Source of the DNA: Fodinibacter sp963834965 | GTDB lineage: Bacteria > Actinomycetota > Actinomycetes > Actinomycetales > Dermatophilaceae | NCBI GenBank assembly: GCA_963834965.1 | Contig: CAWIEI010000007.1 | Coordinates: 62,001 to 126,000 of the forward strand | Length of the DNA: 64,000 nucleotides | Reading direction: 5' to 3' | In this document: positions 43,803 through 53,400 of the stretch, piece by piece | How the letters are laid out: each line of letters begins with the position of its first letter | Position numbering within the stretch: position 1 is the stretch's first letter | Notes under the pieces: generated by a model | Seen by the model: the letters and a program-made list of their open reading frames with translations, nothing else | Databases searched by the model: none | What the model was told of the DNA's origin: nothing | Translations under genes and position numbers: made by a program

Positions 43803-45821
43803 ATGGCACGGCCGCACCCTTCCTCGTCCTCGAGCGAACCGGCTGACAGCCTGTTCGACCTTCGCCTCGCGGCGCTGCTCGAGGCGGCCCCCGACGCCCT
43901 CGTCTGCGTCGAGCCCAGCGGCCGGATCGCCCAGCTCAACGAGCGGGTGGGCGCCCTGTTCGGCTACGAGCGAGACGAGCTGCTCGGGGCGGAGGTCGAG
44001 CTGCTCCTGCCGCACGACCTGCGGGCCCGCCACGTGCGCCACCGGGCCGACTTCAACGCCCACCCCCGCGTGCGTTCGATGGGCTCTGGGCTGGCCCTGG
44101 TGGCCCAGCACCGCGACGGGTCGCAGATCCCCGTCGAGGTGAGCCTGGTGCCCTGGCTCGCGGGCGAGCCCGGGTGGGTGATCGCAGCGATCCGCGACGT
44201 CACCAAGGAGCGGGCCCTCGAGGCGGCATCCGCCGAGAGCGAGGCCCGCCTGCGCCAGATCGCGGAGAGCGTCGACCTGGTCTTCATGCTGCTCCAGCTC
44301 GAGCCGCGGTCCTACCTCTACGTCAGCCCCAAGGCTCAGCACCTGATCGGTTCCGGCACGTTCGACACCTACGAGGCCCAGGTGACCCACGCCATGTCGA
44401 TGGTGCATCCCGACGACCGTGCCGCCGTGGAGCGGGACTTCCTCGTCGACACCTACCGCGGGCTCCCGGCGCAGTCCGAGCACCGCCTGCTCGCCCCCGA
44501 CGGCCAGGTGCTCTGGGTGCACGTCGTGGCTACGCCGGTGCAGGTTCCCGACGGGCCGCCGCAGCGAACGGTGATCACGATGGAGGACGTCACGGCCCGG
44601 GTGCTCGTGGCGGAGGCGCTGCGCGAGGCCGAGGCCGCGGCCCGCGCGGCCAACGACTCCAAGAACCACTTCCTGTCGCGGATGAGCCACGAGCTGCGCA
44701 CCCCGCTGAACGCCGTCCTGGGCTTCGGCCAGCTGCTCAGCCGGCAGCTCGCGGGCACCGAGCACGCCGAGGCGGTGTCGTACGTGCTCACCGGTGGTCA
44801 GCACCTGCTCGAGCTCATCAACGACGTGCTCGACATCTCCCGCATCGAGTCGGGCGAGATGTCGCTCAGCCTGGAGCCGATCCACCTGGCGGCGCTGGTC
44901 GACGAGACCCTACGGCTGATGGAGCCGCTGGCCACCGCCGTCAACGTCACGTTGCTGCCGGCGGCGGGCGCCACCGAGGTGCTCGTGCTGGCCGATCGCC
45001 AGCGGGTTCGCCAGATCCTGCTCAACGTGCTGTCCAACGCCATCAAGTACAACAAGGACGGGGGCCACGTCTGGGTGAGCTGGGTGCTCGATGCCGACGT
45101 GGTCCGGCTCAGCGTCCGCGACGAGGGGCCCGGCATCGCGCCCGACCTGCACCGCCGCCTGTTCGAGCCCTTCGACCGGTTGGGCGCCGAGAGCACCTCG
45201 GTCGAGGGTGCGGGCATCGGCCTGGCCCTGACCCGCTCGCTCGCCGAGCTGATGGGCGGGAGCATCGGTGTCAGCTCGACCGTCGGACACGGGGCCACCT
45301 TCACCGTGACCCTTCCTGCACGCGCCGGCGCGTCCGAGCCGCAGGCCCCGCCGGTCACTACCGCGATCGGCAGCCCCGCCGCCGGCCCGGGTGGGGTCAC
45401 CCACCAGGGCACGCTCACCCTGCTCTACGTCGAGGACAACGAGCCCAACGTGCGGGTGGTCGAGCACCTCCTCGCGCTGCGGCCGGGCTGGACGATGGTC
45501 CACGCGTCGCTGGGCCGGTTGGGCGTCGAGCTGGCCCGCACCCACCACCCCGACCTCGTGCTGCTCGACCTGCACCTGCCCGACCAGTTCGGCAGCGAGG
45601 TGCTGCTGGCCCTGAAGCGGCGCGACGACACCAAGGACATCCCCGTGGTGGTGCTGAGCGCCGACGCGTCCCCGGGCCTGGCGACCCGGCTCGTGCACGC
45701 GGGCGCCGACCGCTTCGTCACCAAGCCCCTCGACGTCGAGGTCGTGCTGGGGCTGCTCGACGAGGTGTCCCGAGGGCGCCTGCGCGAGGACAGCGGCTCG
45801 GATCGGGGACACCGGGAATGA
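43803..45821 (+). CDS. Hybrid histidine kinase, PAS-PAS-HisKA-HATPase-REC
   Basis: 672-aa soluble hybrid kinase. Two PAS domains (about 22-135 and 150-265) precede HisKA with His296 in SRMSHELRTPLNAV. The HATPase (about 355-520) has NVLSNAIKYN, DEGPGIAP and GAGIGLALTRSLAELM. A C-terminal receiver (about 540-655) has phosphoacceptor Asp589 in LLDLHLPD and TKPLD. No membrane segment is present, so it senses a cytoplasmic signal. The stop overlaps the ATG of a stand-alone receiver gene. GGGGAGG precedes the ATG. Confidence 0.93.
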   Translation: MARPHPSSSSSEPADSLFDLRLAALLEAAPDALVCVEPSGRIAQLNERVGALFGYERDELLGAEVELLLPHDLRARHVRHRADFNAHPRVRSMGSGLALVAQHRDGSQIPVEVSLVPWLAGEPGWVIAAIRDVTKERALEAASAESEARLRQIAESVDLVFMLLQLEPRSYLYVSPKAQHLIGSGTFDTYEAQVTHAMSMVHPDDRAAVERDFLVDTYRGLPAQSEHRLLAPDGQVLWVHVVATPVQVPDGPPQRTVITMEDVTARVLVAEALREAEAAARAANDSKNHFLSRMSHELRTPLNAVLGFGQLLSRQLAGTEHAEAVSYVLTGGQHLLELINDVLDISRIESGEMSLSLEPIHLAALVDETLRLMEPLATAVNVTLLPAAGATEVLVLADRQRVRQILLNVLSNAIKYNKDGGHVWVSWVLDADVVRLSVRDEGPGIAPDLHRRLFEPFDRLGAESTSVEGAGIGLALTRSLAELMGGSIGVSSTVGHGATFTVTLPARAGASEPQAPPVTTAIGSPAAGPGGVTHQGTLTLLYVEDNEPNVRVVEHLLALRPGWTMVHASLGRLGVELARTHHPDLVLLDLHLPDQFGSEVLLALKRRDDTKDIPVVVLSADASPGLATRLVHAGADRFVTKPLDVEVVLGLLDEVSRGRLREDSGSDRGHRE

Positions 45822-46228
45822 CCGAGCGGGCAGCGGGCACGGAGGGCGAGGGCGCCGCCATCCTGGTCGTCGAGGACTTCGCGGCGCTGCGCGTGCTGCT
45901 GACCCGGGTGCTCGGCGCGGCGGGCCACCGCATCACGGCCACCGAGACGGCGCAGGCCGCGCGGGCCGCGTGCGAGGTCACCGACTTCGACCTGGTCGTC
46001 ACCGACGTGGCGATCCCCGGCGGCAACGGCGCCGACCTCGCCCGGCAGGTCGCGGCCGCTCGACCGGGCCTTCGGGTGCTCTTCGTGTCGGGCAGTGCCC
46101 CGGACGACCTCGACCTCGAGGTGCCCGGAGCCCGCACCGACTTCCTCCAGAAGCCGTTCGACATCGACGAGCTCGTCGAGCGGGTGGATGGCATGCTCGG
46201 TGGCGACGGGTCGGCGCCCCGGGCCTGA
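45818..46228 (+). CDS. Stand-alone receiver-domain protein
   Basis: 136-aa CheY-like receiver with no output domain. Acidic pair in ILVVEDFAALR, phosphoacceptor Asp63 in LVVTDVAIPGG, the SGS switch region and the conserved Lys in FLQKPFDIDEL are all present. Its ATGA overlap with the hybrid kinase makes a phosphorelay partner likely. Confidence 0.92.
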   Translation: MTERAAGTEGEGAAILVVEDFAALRVLLTRVLGAAGHRITATETAQAARAACEVTDFDLVVTDVAIPGGNGADLARQVAAARPGLRVLFVSGSAPDDLDLEVPGARTDFLQKPFDIDELVERVDGMLGGDGSAPRA

Positions 46229-46332
46229 CCTGCCCAGACCCTCCCCATCGACGGGGTGATTGCCGCCCGCCGTGCGCTGGAGGACGATGGGGCCCTGGTA
46301 GGCCGGGCCCGAGACCACGACGGTGGTGAGGA

Positions 46333-47340
46333 ATGAACGAAGGGGTGCGTCGACGGGTCCGCGCGGCGTGCTGGGCGGTGCTGGCCGGCGGGCTGCTCGC
46401 CCTGGCGCCGCCGGCGAGTGCCGCGGACTACCCCGTGCCCGGGGGCTCCGTGCCGGCCGCCGCCGGCGGCGCCCCTGCGGCATCGTCGGCCATGGCGGCG
46501 ATGGCCGACCTGGGGACGTTCGACTGCGGCCGGATGCGGGTCGGGATCAGGCTGGACAACACCACGTCGACCCGGGCGGTGCGTTTCAGCTACTCCACCG
46601 CGTGGGCCCGCCCGCTGCACGCGCCCTACTCGGGCCAGGACGGCCGGGTCGACGTCGACGTGCCCGCCGGGGCGACGCGGACGGTCGAGCTGCCGGTGCG
46701 CAACGACGCGCGCACCACGGTGACCGTGCGCCTGCCCGACGGCCGCGACGCGAACTGGCAGAGCTCGTGCGGGAACGCCCCCGGGGCGATCTTCGGCCCG
46801 AGCGACTGCACCGCCCTCCGGCTGGGCGTGCTGCTCGACAACCGCACGTCGCGCACGCCGACCCGGTTCCGCTGGGCGCTCGACGACCCCGCGGGCCTGG
46901 TGGCCACCAGGACGGTCAGGGTGGATGCCGGTACCGTCGCCCACGTCGACGTGCCGATCGTCGCCGACGGGTGGACCGCCGTGGAGGTCAGCGTCGAGGG
47001 CCGGGGCACGGTGGCGCGGCTGAACCGGCAGGCCTGCGGCTCGGTGGTGCTCGACCCGCGAGCGGTCTTCGGGGTGGTCGACTGCCGCGACGTGTCGGTT
47101 CCCGTCCTGCTCGACAACGCGCGCAGCAGCGCGCGGCTGCGCTTCCACCTGCCGGGCGACGACGTCGTGCTCGCCCCGGGGGAGACCAGGTCCCTGCGGC
47201 TGCACGTGCCGATCCGCGAGCTGCTGGCGGTGACGGTCGACGACGGCCTGCCCCGGGGCCGGTCGTCACCGACGGAGGCGGCGCGGCGACCGCCGGCTCG
47301 GCGCCGGCATCCGGCGCCGTCGTCGGCGCGCGGGTGCTGA
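46333..47340 (+). CDS. Secreted three-repeat protein, probably frameshifted before its anchor
   Basis: 335-aa exported protein of unknown function. A signal peptide ends near ASAADYP (about residue 31). Three modules of about 80-90 residues follow, each starting with a DC motif and an LDN: TFDCGRMRVGIRLDN, PSDCTALRLGVLLDN and VVDCRDVSVPVLLDN. The last 30 residues are a Pro/Arg-rich nonsense-like tail. In another frame the sequence from about 47256 continues GPVVTDGGGAATAGSAPASG, then a hydrophobic helix (VLIVLVALGLLV) and a basic end PARRRWRATSS, stopping at 47405. A one-base loss in the CCCCGGGG run at 47251-47258 explains this. GTGAGGA precedes the ATG. Confidence 0.75.
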   Translation: MNEGVRRRVRAACWAVLAGGLLALAPPASAADYPVPGGSVPAAAGGAPAASSAMAAMADLGTFDCGRMRVGIRLDNTTSTRAVRFSYSTAWARPLHAPYSGQDGRVDVDVPAGATRTVELPVRNDARTTVTVRLPDGRDANWQSSCGNAPGAIFGPSDCTALRLGVLLDNRTSRTPTRFRWALDDPAGLVATRTVRVDAGTVAHVDVPIVADGWTAVEVSVEGRGTVARLNRQACGSVVLDPRAVFGVVDCRDVSVPVLLDNARSSARLRFHLPGDDVVLAPGETRSLRLHVPIRELLAVTVDDGLPRGRSSPTEAARRPPARRRHPAPSSARGC

Positions 47341-47412
47341 TCGTGCTCGTCGCCCTCGGCCTGCTGGTCCCTGCCCGACGGCGGTGGCGCGCGACATCTT
47401 CTTGAACTGTCC

Positions 47413-47440
47413 TTGAGGCACAGCACAGTTCGCGTAGAAC
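47413..47440 (+). promoter_or_regulatory. Candidate promoter before the broken receiver gene
   Basis: TTGAGG (47413-47418) and TAGAAC (47435-47440) are spaced 16 bases, about 50 bases before the ATG at 47490. Confidence 0.35.
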
Positions 47441-47489
47441 CAGTCCGCCGAGAGTGTGGGGACACGGGTGCGATGACTCACCGCGCTCG

Positions 47490-47862
47490 ATGTCGCAGCT
47501 GCGGGTGCTGCTGGCCGAGGACGACCGGGTCAACCAGATGGTCGCGGTGCACATGCTGCACCGGCTGGGCGTCGCACCCGTCGTCGTGAGCGACGGGCAG
47601 GCCGCCGTCGACGCGGCGCTCGGCGACACCTTCGACGTCATCCTGATGGACGTGCACATGCCGATTCGACGGGGTGGAGGCCGCGGCCGCCATCCGGGCC
47701 GGGCTGCCGCCGGAGCAGCAGCCGCGGATCGTCGCGATCACCGCCAACGCGATGGAGGGCGACCGCGAGCGGCTGCTCGGTTCGGGGATGGACGCCTACC
47801 TCAGCAAGCCCGTGCAGCTTGCCGACCTCGCCGCGGCCCTCGACGCCGTCGTGGCCGTCTGA
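47490..47862 (+). pseudogene. Receiver-domain (CheY-like) gene with internal frameshift
   Basis: The first 58 codons give an intact receiver start (LRVLLAEDDRVNQMVAVHML) up to the phosphoacceptor motif VILMDVHMP. Reading then continues in another frame from about 47665: FDGVEAAAAIRAGLPP, IVAITANAMEGDRERLL and YLSKPVQLADL, ending at 47862. Normally MP-x-(M/F)DGVEA is continuous, so about two bases appear lost at 47664. Both halves together give a complete ~124-residue receiver domain of the type found at the end of hybrid kinases. Without repair the protein lacks the Thr/Ser and Lys switch residues. Confidence 0.8.
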
Positions 47863-47870
47863 GCCCGCCG

Positions 47871-47908
47871 CCACGAGGCACCCGGATGCAGGTCCGGGTG
47901 CCTCGTGG
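47871..47908. terminator. Bidirectional terminator between convergent genes
   Basis: A perfect 16-bp stem, CCACGAGGCACCCGGA / TCCGGGTGCCTCGTGG, encloses the 6-base loop TGCAGG. It lies 8 bases after the receiver gene and 13 bases after the convergent copCD stop, and serves both. Confidence 0.85.
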
Positions 47909-47921
47909 GGCTCGGCGGCGC

Positions 47922-49853
47922 TCAGACCGGTGCCCGGTCCTTCTCCTCGCGCTCGAGTGGATCGTGCCTGAGCGACGTTCCGGCCGGGTCGAGGGGCGGC
48001 TGAGGGGGCGGCGCGACGGCTCGACGTGCGGGTCGGCGGTGGAGGAGCAGGGTCACGGCGGCGACCAGGGCGAGTAGAGCGAGCGCGGCGGAGCCCACCT
48101 GCAGCAGCGGCCCGACGGGGGCCCGGGAGACCACCGTCGCCGGCGGGGCGGCGGCGCCGCCCACGACCCATGAGGCCGACGACACGGCATCCGGGAGGCC
48201 GGGGCGCTGCACGACGATGCGCAGCGAGACGGCGCCGGGCGACTCGAAGCGCACCGGGATGCTCCACCCGTTCTCGGGGAGCGGCTCACCCTGTGCAACG
48301 GTGCTCCGGCCCGAGGCGTCTCGCCACTCGACGCTCACGGCGGTCGGGCGGGGAGGTGCCGGTCGACGGCTGTCGAGCACCTGCACCACGGCGATGTTGG
48401 AGCCTGGCTGGTTGGGCTGCACGACAACGTGTTCCGCGAGGTCGGCGGCATTGGTGTCCACCGCCACCGAGGCCACCACGTCACCGGCGCTGGAGAGCTC
48501 CGGGGTGGTCGCCGGCTGCCCACTGGAGAGGAGGGCGGCCAGGGCAAGGGAGCCGCCGAGCAGGCCGGCCTCCACCACGGTGGTCCACGGAGGCCGGCCA
48601 CCGGTGTGCTGCCGGGCCCACCGGAAGTGTCGCCAGCCGAGCAGTGCTGCCAGGCCGACGAGACCCACCTTGAGGAGCAGGGTGCGGCCGTAGGTCGTGA
48701 GGAGCGCGGCGTCGACCGAGGCCACCGAGCTGCTCGCCAGGACGAGGCCACTGACCACCATGGCCACGACGCAGGCGGTGGCGGGAGCAGCGAACCGACG
48801 CACCACGGGCCGCACCTCGGTGCTGCCCACCCACCCTCGCCGCACGGCCCAGGCCAGGACGGCGACCATCGCGACGCCGCCGAGCCAGGTGGCCGTCGCG
48901 ACCACGTGGACGATGTCCGAGATGAGGCGCACGGGGCCGACCGGCGGCACGCCCGCGTGCCCCAGGAGTGCGGTTCCGGTCGCCGTCGCGAGCAGCCCCG
49001 CGACGGCGAGCCCACCGCTCAGCCGTGCACCACACCACTGCGGCCGGGCCACGGCCACGGCCAGCACGACCAGGCCCAGTGCCCGCAGGGCCACCCGCAC
49101 GCCGTACGAGCCGGCCAGCAGCGTGCCGACCGGAACGGCCGACCCCATCGCCTGAACCAGGGGAAGAGCCGCGCAGGCGAGGGCCGCGACCAGCAGGATG
49201 CCGACCACCGGGCGCCGGGTGCGTCGCACCGCGCCCTGCACGGCGGGGAACCCGTCGGCGAGCCGGTCGAAGAGGAGGTGGCCGAGGGCGGCGGCGAGCC
49301 CGAGCAGCGCCAGCCAGCGCAGCAACGCCTGGTCCAGGGGCACCGGTGGCTCGGTGCGGCCCGCGGCGACCACCCGCTCCCCGACGCCGAAGACGACGAC
49401 CGCGGTGGTGCGGTGCATGTCGTCCGCGGACAGCGTGTCGACGGTGAGGCGGTAGCTGCCCTTGGCCATCGGGCCCAGCACGGGCACCACGAGCGTCATC
49501 GGCGGCTCGTCCGCCACCGCGGGAGCGGGGACGAGAGGCGCGCTTCCGGCCTGCGGCTCGGGTGCCGGGCCCGCCTCGGCAGCGGCCTCGCTCGCCGTGG
49601 GGGCTCCGAGGGTGACCGCGTGCTGCTCGTGGTCGGTGAGCGTGACGCGGGTGGCCGGCAGCACGACCGCCTCACTCAGCCGCAGGGTCAGCTGGGTGGG
49701 CGCGACGGCGAGCACACTGCCGTCGGCCGGGTTGCTCGACACGAGGAAGGCGTGGGCCTGCGCCGCGGTGGCACCGGCCGTCAGGGCGGCGACGGCGGCG
49801 ATGGCGATGCAGCAGGCGCGGCGCAGCAGCCGCGCGCCCCGGTTCCCGGTCAC
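47922..49853 (-). CDS. CopC-CopD fusion, copper import/resistance protein
   Basis: 643-aa fusion. A signal peptide ends at AAQA, exposing mature N-terminal His34 (HAFLVSSNPADGS). The CopC domain (34-157) also keeps Asp145 and His147 (DDMHRT), completing the usual Cu(II) site of His1, Asp and His. The CopD domain follows with about eight membrane helices (about 172-455) and DIVHVVATATWLGG. A C-terminal extracytoplasmic beta domain (about 480-585) and a last helix precede a charged tail. CopC/CopD pairs take up copper from outside. GTG 49853 overlaps the preceding stop. It is the last gene of the oxidase operon, a sensible partner for copper loading. Confidence 0.9.
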   Translation of the reverse strand: MTGNRGARLLRRACCIAIAAVAALTAGATAAQAHAFLVSSNPADGSVLAVAPTQLTLRLSEAVVLPATRVTLTDHEQHAVTLGAPTASEAAAEAGPAPEPQAGSAPLVPAPAVADEPPMTLVVPVLGPMAKGSYRLTVDTLSADDMHRTTAVVVFGVGERVVAAGRTEPPVPLDQALLRWLALLGLAAALGHLLFDRLADGFPAVQGAVRRTRRPVVGILLVAALACAALPLVQAMGSAVPVGTLLAGSYGVRVALRALGLVVLAVAVARPQWCGARLSGGLAVAGLLATATGTALLGHAGVPPVGPVRLISDIVHVVATATWLGGVAMVAVLAWAVRRGWVGSTEVRPVVRRFAAPATACVVAMVVSGLVLASSSVASVDAALLTTYGRTLLLKVGLVGLAALLGWRHFRWARQHTGGRPPWTTVVEAGLLGGSLALAALLSSGQPATTPELSSAGDVVASVAVDTNAADLAEHVVVQPNQPGSNIAVVQVLDSRRPAPPRPTAVSVEWRDASGRSTVAQGEPLPENGWSIPVRFESPGAVSLRIVVQRPGLPDAVSSASWVVGGAAAPPATVVSRAPVGPLLQVGSAALALLALVAAVTLLLHRRPARRAVAPPPQPPLDPAGTSLRHDPLEREEKDRAPV

Positions 49854-50398
49854 AGGACCGGGATGTGGGTCAGCGTCATGCCCGAGTACGTGAACGACGC
49901 GAACTCGTCCGGCTGCACGGCATCCGAGTTGCGGTAGACGAAGTAGTACGTCTGTCCGGCCGACATGGTGTGCCCCTTCTTCATCAGTGCCACGGTGGCG
50001 GTCCTGGTGCCACGGCCTTCACTGGTGAGCACCGGTGGGTGTGACGTGTCCGACTGGAACTCGGTGGCCTTGGTGGGGTCGAGGCACAGGTAGTTGACCT
50101 GCACCAGGCCGCCGTCGCCCACCACCGCGACCCGGGTGACCCGGATGCCGAGGGACTGCTCCATGGCCGCGTTGGTCGGCATCGGTGCACCGGCGCTCGA
50201 TGGATGCCGGGTGAGGAGGACGAGTGCCGCGACGCCGAGGACGACGACCGCGACCGCGGCCATGGCCAGTCGCTGGCGGACCACCCGACGGCGGTCCGGA
50301 CCAGCCGACTCCGCGCTGCCGTCGTCGCTCTCGCCAGGGGGGCGGCCGGCCCCATCGGTCCCGATCGGGGCCGGCCGCGTGCTGGTCGTGCTGCTCAT
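49850..50398 (-). CDS. Small one-TM exported protein of the oxidase operon
   Basis: 182-aa protein I do not recognise. A disordered cytoplasmic N-terminus (about 1-42) precedes one membrane helix (about 45-62, MAAVAVVVLGVAALVLL) and an extracytoplasmic domain with VTRVAVVGDGGLVQVNYLCLD, MKKGHTMSAGQTYYFVYRN and a C-terminal SGMTLTHIPVL. Single Met and His residues (KKGHTM) could bind copper, but no established motif is seen. AAGGAG precedes the ATG. It lies 11 bases after the Ig-like oxidase gene and overlaps copCD by 4 bases. Confidence 0.8.
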   Translation of the reverse strand: MSSTTSTRPAPIGTDGAGRPPGESDDGSAESAGPDRRRVVRQRLAMAAVAVVVLGVAALVLLTRHPSSAGAPMPTNAAMEQSLGIRVTRVAVVGDGGLVQVNYLCLDPTKATEFQSDTSHPPVLTSEGRGTRTATVALMKKGHTMSAGQTYYFVYRNSDAVQPDEFASFTYSGMTLTHIPVL

Positions 50399-50409
50399 CG
50401 TCTACTCCT

Positions 50410-53400
50410 TCACCAGCGCTGGAGCTGGTCGAGGGACACGTACCCGGTGGGCTTGGCCGCCTTGGACTGGTTGACCAGGCCCAGGCGGACACTGTCGGTC
50501 TTCTGCGCCGTTGCTCCGTTGCTCAGCTCCTGCACCCCGAGGATGGATCCAGCGGCGTTGTAGACGGCCACGGTGAGCTGTCCGCGGCTGCCGTCCATCG
50601 TGACCCGCACGGTGACGATCCCGTTGTTGCCGATCGGAATCGGCGTCCCGGTTGCCTTGGTCTGCCCGGCGAGCACCGGGGTGAGGGCGAGGGTGGCACC
50701 CGCGCCGGTGGCGACCACCGAGAACGACGGGGTCGTCCCGGAGTAGCCCTGGTAGACCGCAACCGACCTGCCGGCTGGGACGTTCAGCGTGTCACCGCGC
50801 AGCAGCAGCTGTGCGTTGGCCAGTGCGACACCCGTGGGCACCGAGCTGGCGACGTAGGCGGGTTTGGTGCCGCCAGCGGCCCGCAGGTAGCTGGTGGTGC
50901 CCAGGGTGGGGGCCGCGGTGCTGCGGGCTACACCACCGGTCGCGGTCCAGTTCGTCCCGGGGAACGGGTTGTCGAACGGCTGGGCGGTGATGGAGCTGGC
51001 CGCGACGGTGTACGTGTACGTGGCTGAGCTCGCAGCGCTCCAGTTGCCCGCCTTGTCCTGCACCCGCACACCGAGCGTGTTGAGCCCCAGCTTGAGCTGG
51101 GCCACGGGGATGGTGAAGGTCACCTTGGTGCCGGTGTAGCTCACCGTCACGCGGGTGCCTCGCCCGACGCCCGGGTCGACGGTGCCGAACCAGACCTCGC
51201 CACCCGTGATGTCGCTGGACTGGGTGCCGCTGAGGTTCGCCGTCACGGTCACCGTGGCCGGCGTGGGAACACTGCCCGGCGTGGTGGGGGTCGTTGCGGC
51301 CGTGGAGCTCGAGATGACCGGCTTGACGGTGTCCACCACGAAGGTGGCCAGCGTCGTCGCGCCCCAGTTGCCCGCGGCATCCTGGCCGTAGACGTAGAGC
51401 TGGTGCTCACCCTGCACCGTCGCCCAGGTCTTGACCTGGGAGAGCGGGACCAGGCCGTAGACGTTCTCGACGCTGGAGTCGAACGCGCCGTCGGTGGCCT
51501 GCAGGGTCATCCCCTTGTGGGACGGGGACGGTGCACCCCCGTCGTCGAAGAACGCGACGGCCTGGACCACCTTGCTGGACACCTGGCTGTTGTTCTGGGC
51601 GTCCTGCACGAGGGCGGTCACCTTGGCGAAGCCAGGGTTCGACGGGTCGCTGACCACGCCGTTGAGGGCGCTCGGGCTCATCGCCGAGGCGATGGTCACC
51701 GGTCCGACGAGGTCCACGGTGAAGGGGACGTCGAGCAGTGGGCCCCACAGGCCCTGGGTGTCCTGGCTGTGCACGAAGACGTGGTGCACGCCCTCGCCGA
51801 GGGCCGAGGTCACCGGGATGCTCGCCGACTCGGAGGTGATGGTGCGACCGGCGACCACCGAGACGGGCAGGCCCGCACCGTTGGTCGGAGGCGTCGGGAA
51901 GCTGCCGTTGGCATCGGTCACCGGGTCGAGGAAGTACTCGGCCGCCGTGACCTGCCCGCCGAAGCCGGAGTCGTTGCCCGTGGCCGTGAGCTTCATCGTG
52001 GTGGAGCCGTTGGCCGGATTGGGCGTCAGTGCTCCACCGGTGGTCAGCGGGCCGCGCTTGGGCACGTTGACCGCGACCGAGCCGACCACGCCCCAGTTTC
52101 CGGCGGAGTCGAGGGCTCGGACGTAGACCACGTGGCGCCCGGCTGCGAAGCCCGGGTCGGCCAGCACGGACGCGGGGATGGTGCCCGTTGCTCCGGTGAC
52201 CGTGGGGCTCCCGAAGGTGCCGGTCATCTGGATGCCGTTGCCGGGCCCGACCTTGGTCACGTCGTCGAGCACCACCTCGGCCGCGGCGACGTTCGAGCCG
52301 CCGGTGGCGGTGTCGTCGAGGTCGGCGGTGACCGTCATCGGCGTCGTGGCGTCGGACGGGTTCGGGGTGGCCGTCACGTGTGTCGCGGTGGGGCCGAGGA
52401 GGTCGGGTGCGCCGGGGTCCGGGGGCGGTGCGTTGGTGTCGAGGAAGGTGAGCATGCCGCCGAAGGCGGTCTGCGTCGGGTCGGCGGTGGTCATCGCGTC
52501 GTTGTCGAGGTGCGTCCCCGACTCGACCAGGGCCAGCTTCGAGTCGGCGCCCGAGGGCACCGCCACGATGCAGTCGGCGGTCTGGCCGGGAGTCAGCGGC
52601 TCGACGACCTCACCGAGGGGGTAGACCAGCTCGTGGGCGTCGCGGGCGACGGCCTGCTGGTCGTCCCCCAGGATGCTCATCGCGTGGGGCTGGCTGCCGA
52701 GGTCGGCGTACCGCAGGAGCAGCCGGTGCCCCTGGTCGGTGGCGATGACGTCGGTCTCGGGGAAGGACTTGCCGTTGATCAGGCGGTAGCGCGGGTTGAA
52801 GTTCCGCATGTCGAATCCGGCCGGGTCCGCGTTGAGGGCGGGGTCGACCTCGCTGAGGGCGACGACGGCCTCGTCGTCGTACGCCGTGGCCGCTCCGGGG
52901 TAGGCGTTCGCTCCGCCCGCAGGCCGCACGACGAGCACGCCGGCCACGCCCATGGCCACCTGGCGCGCCCCGTTGCTGGTGTGGCCGGCCTCGTAGACGA
53001 ACGTGCCCGGCCGCGAGGCGGTCAGGGTGAACGTCTGGCTGGTGCCCGTGGCGATGCCGGTGGTGGAGGCGGTCCCTCCGAAGCCGCTGCCGAGGTCGGC
53101 GGCCGGGATTCCGGGCACCGCGAGGGACAGGTTGTCCGGGAGCGCGTTGTGCACCTCGAGCTTGACGGTCGAGCCCTGGTCGACCACGAGCACCGGGCCC
53201 GGGAGGGTCGGGTTACCGGTGGCGGAGCCGGACCAGCCCCAGATGGGGATGGTCCGCCCGACCAGCTGGACCGTTCCGGGGCGCGCATAGAGCGCGCAGG
53301 TGGCGGTCGTGCCGGCGACCACGCAGCCCTGTGCGGGCAGGTGCCCGGAACCGGCCGCGGCGAGGGTCGTCGCCTGGGCGGGCGCAGCGGCCGGGGCCGC

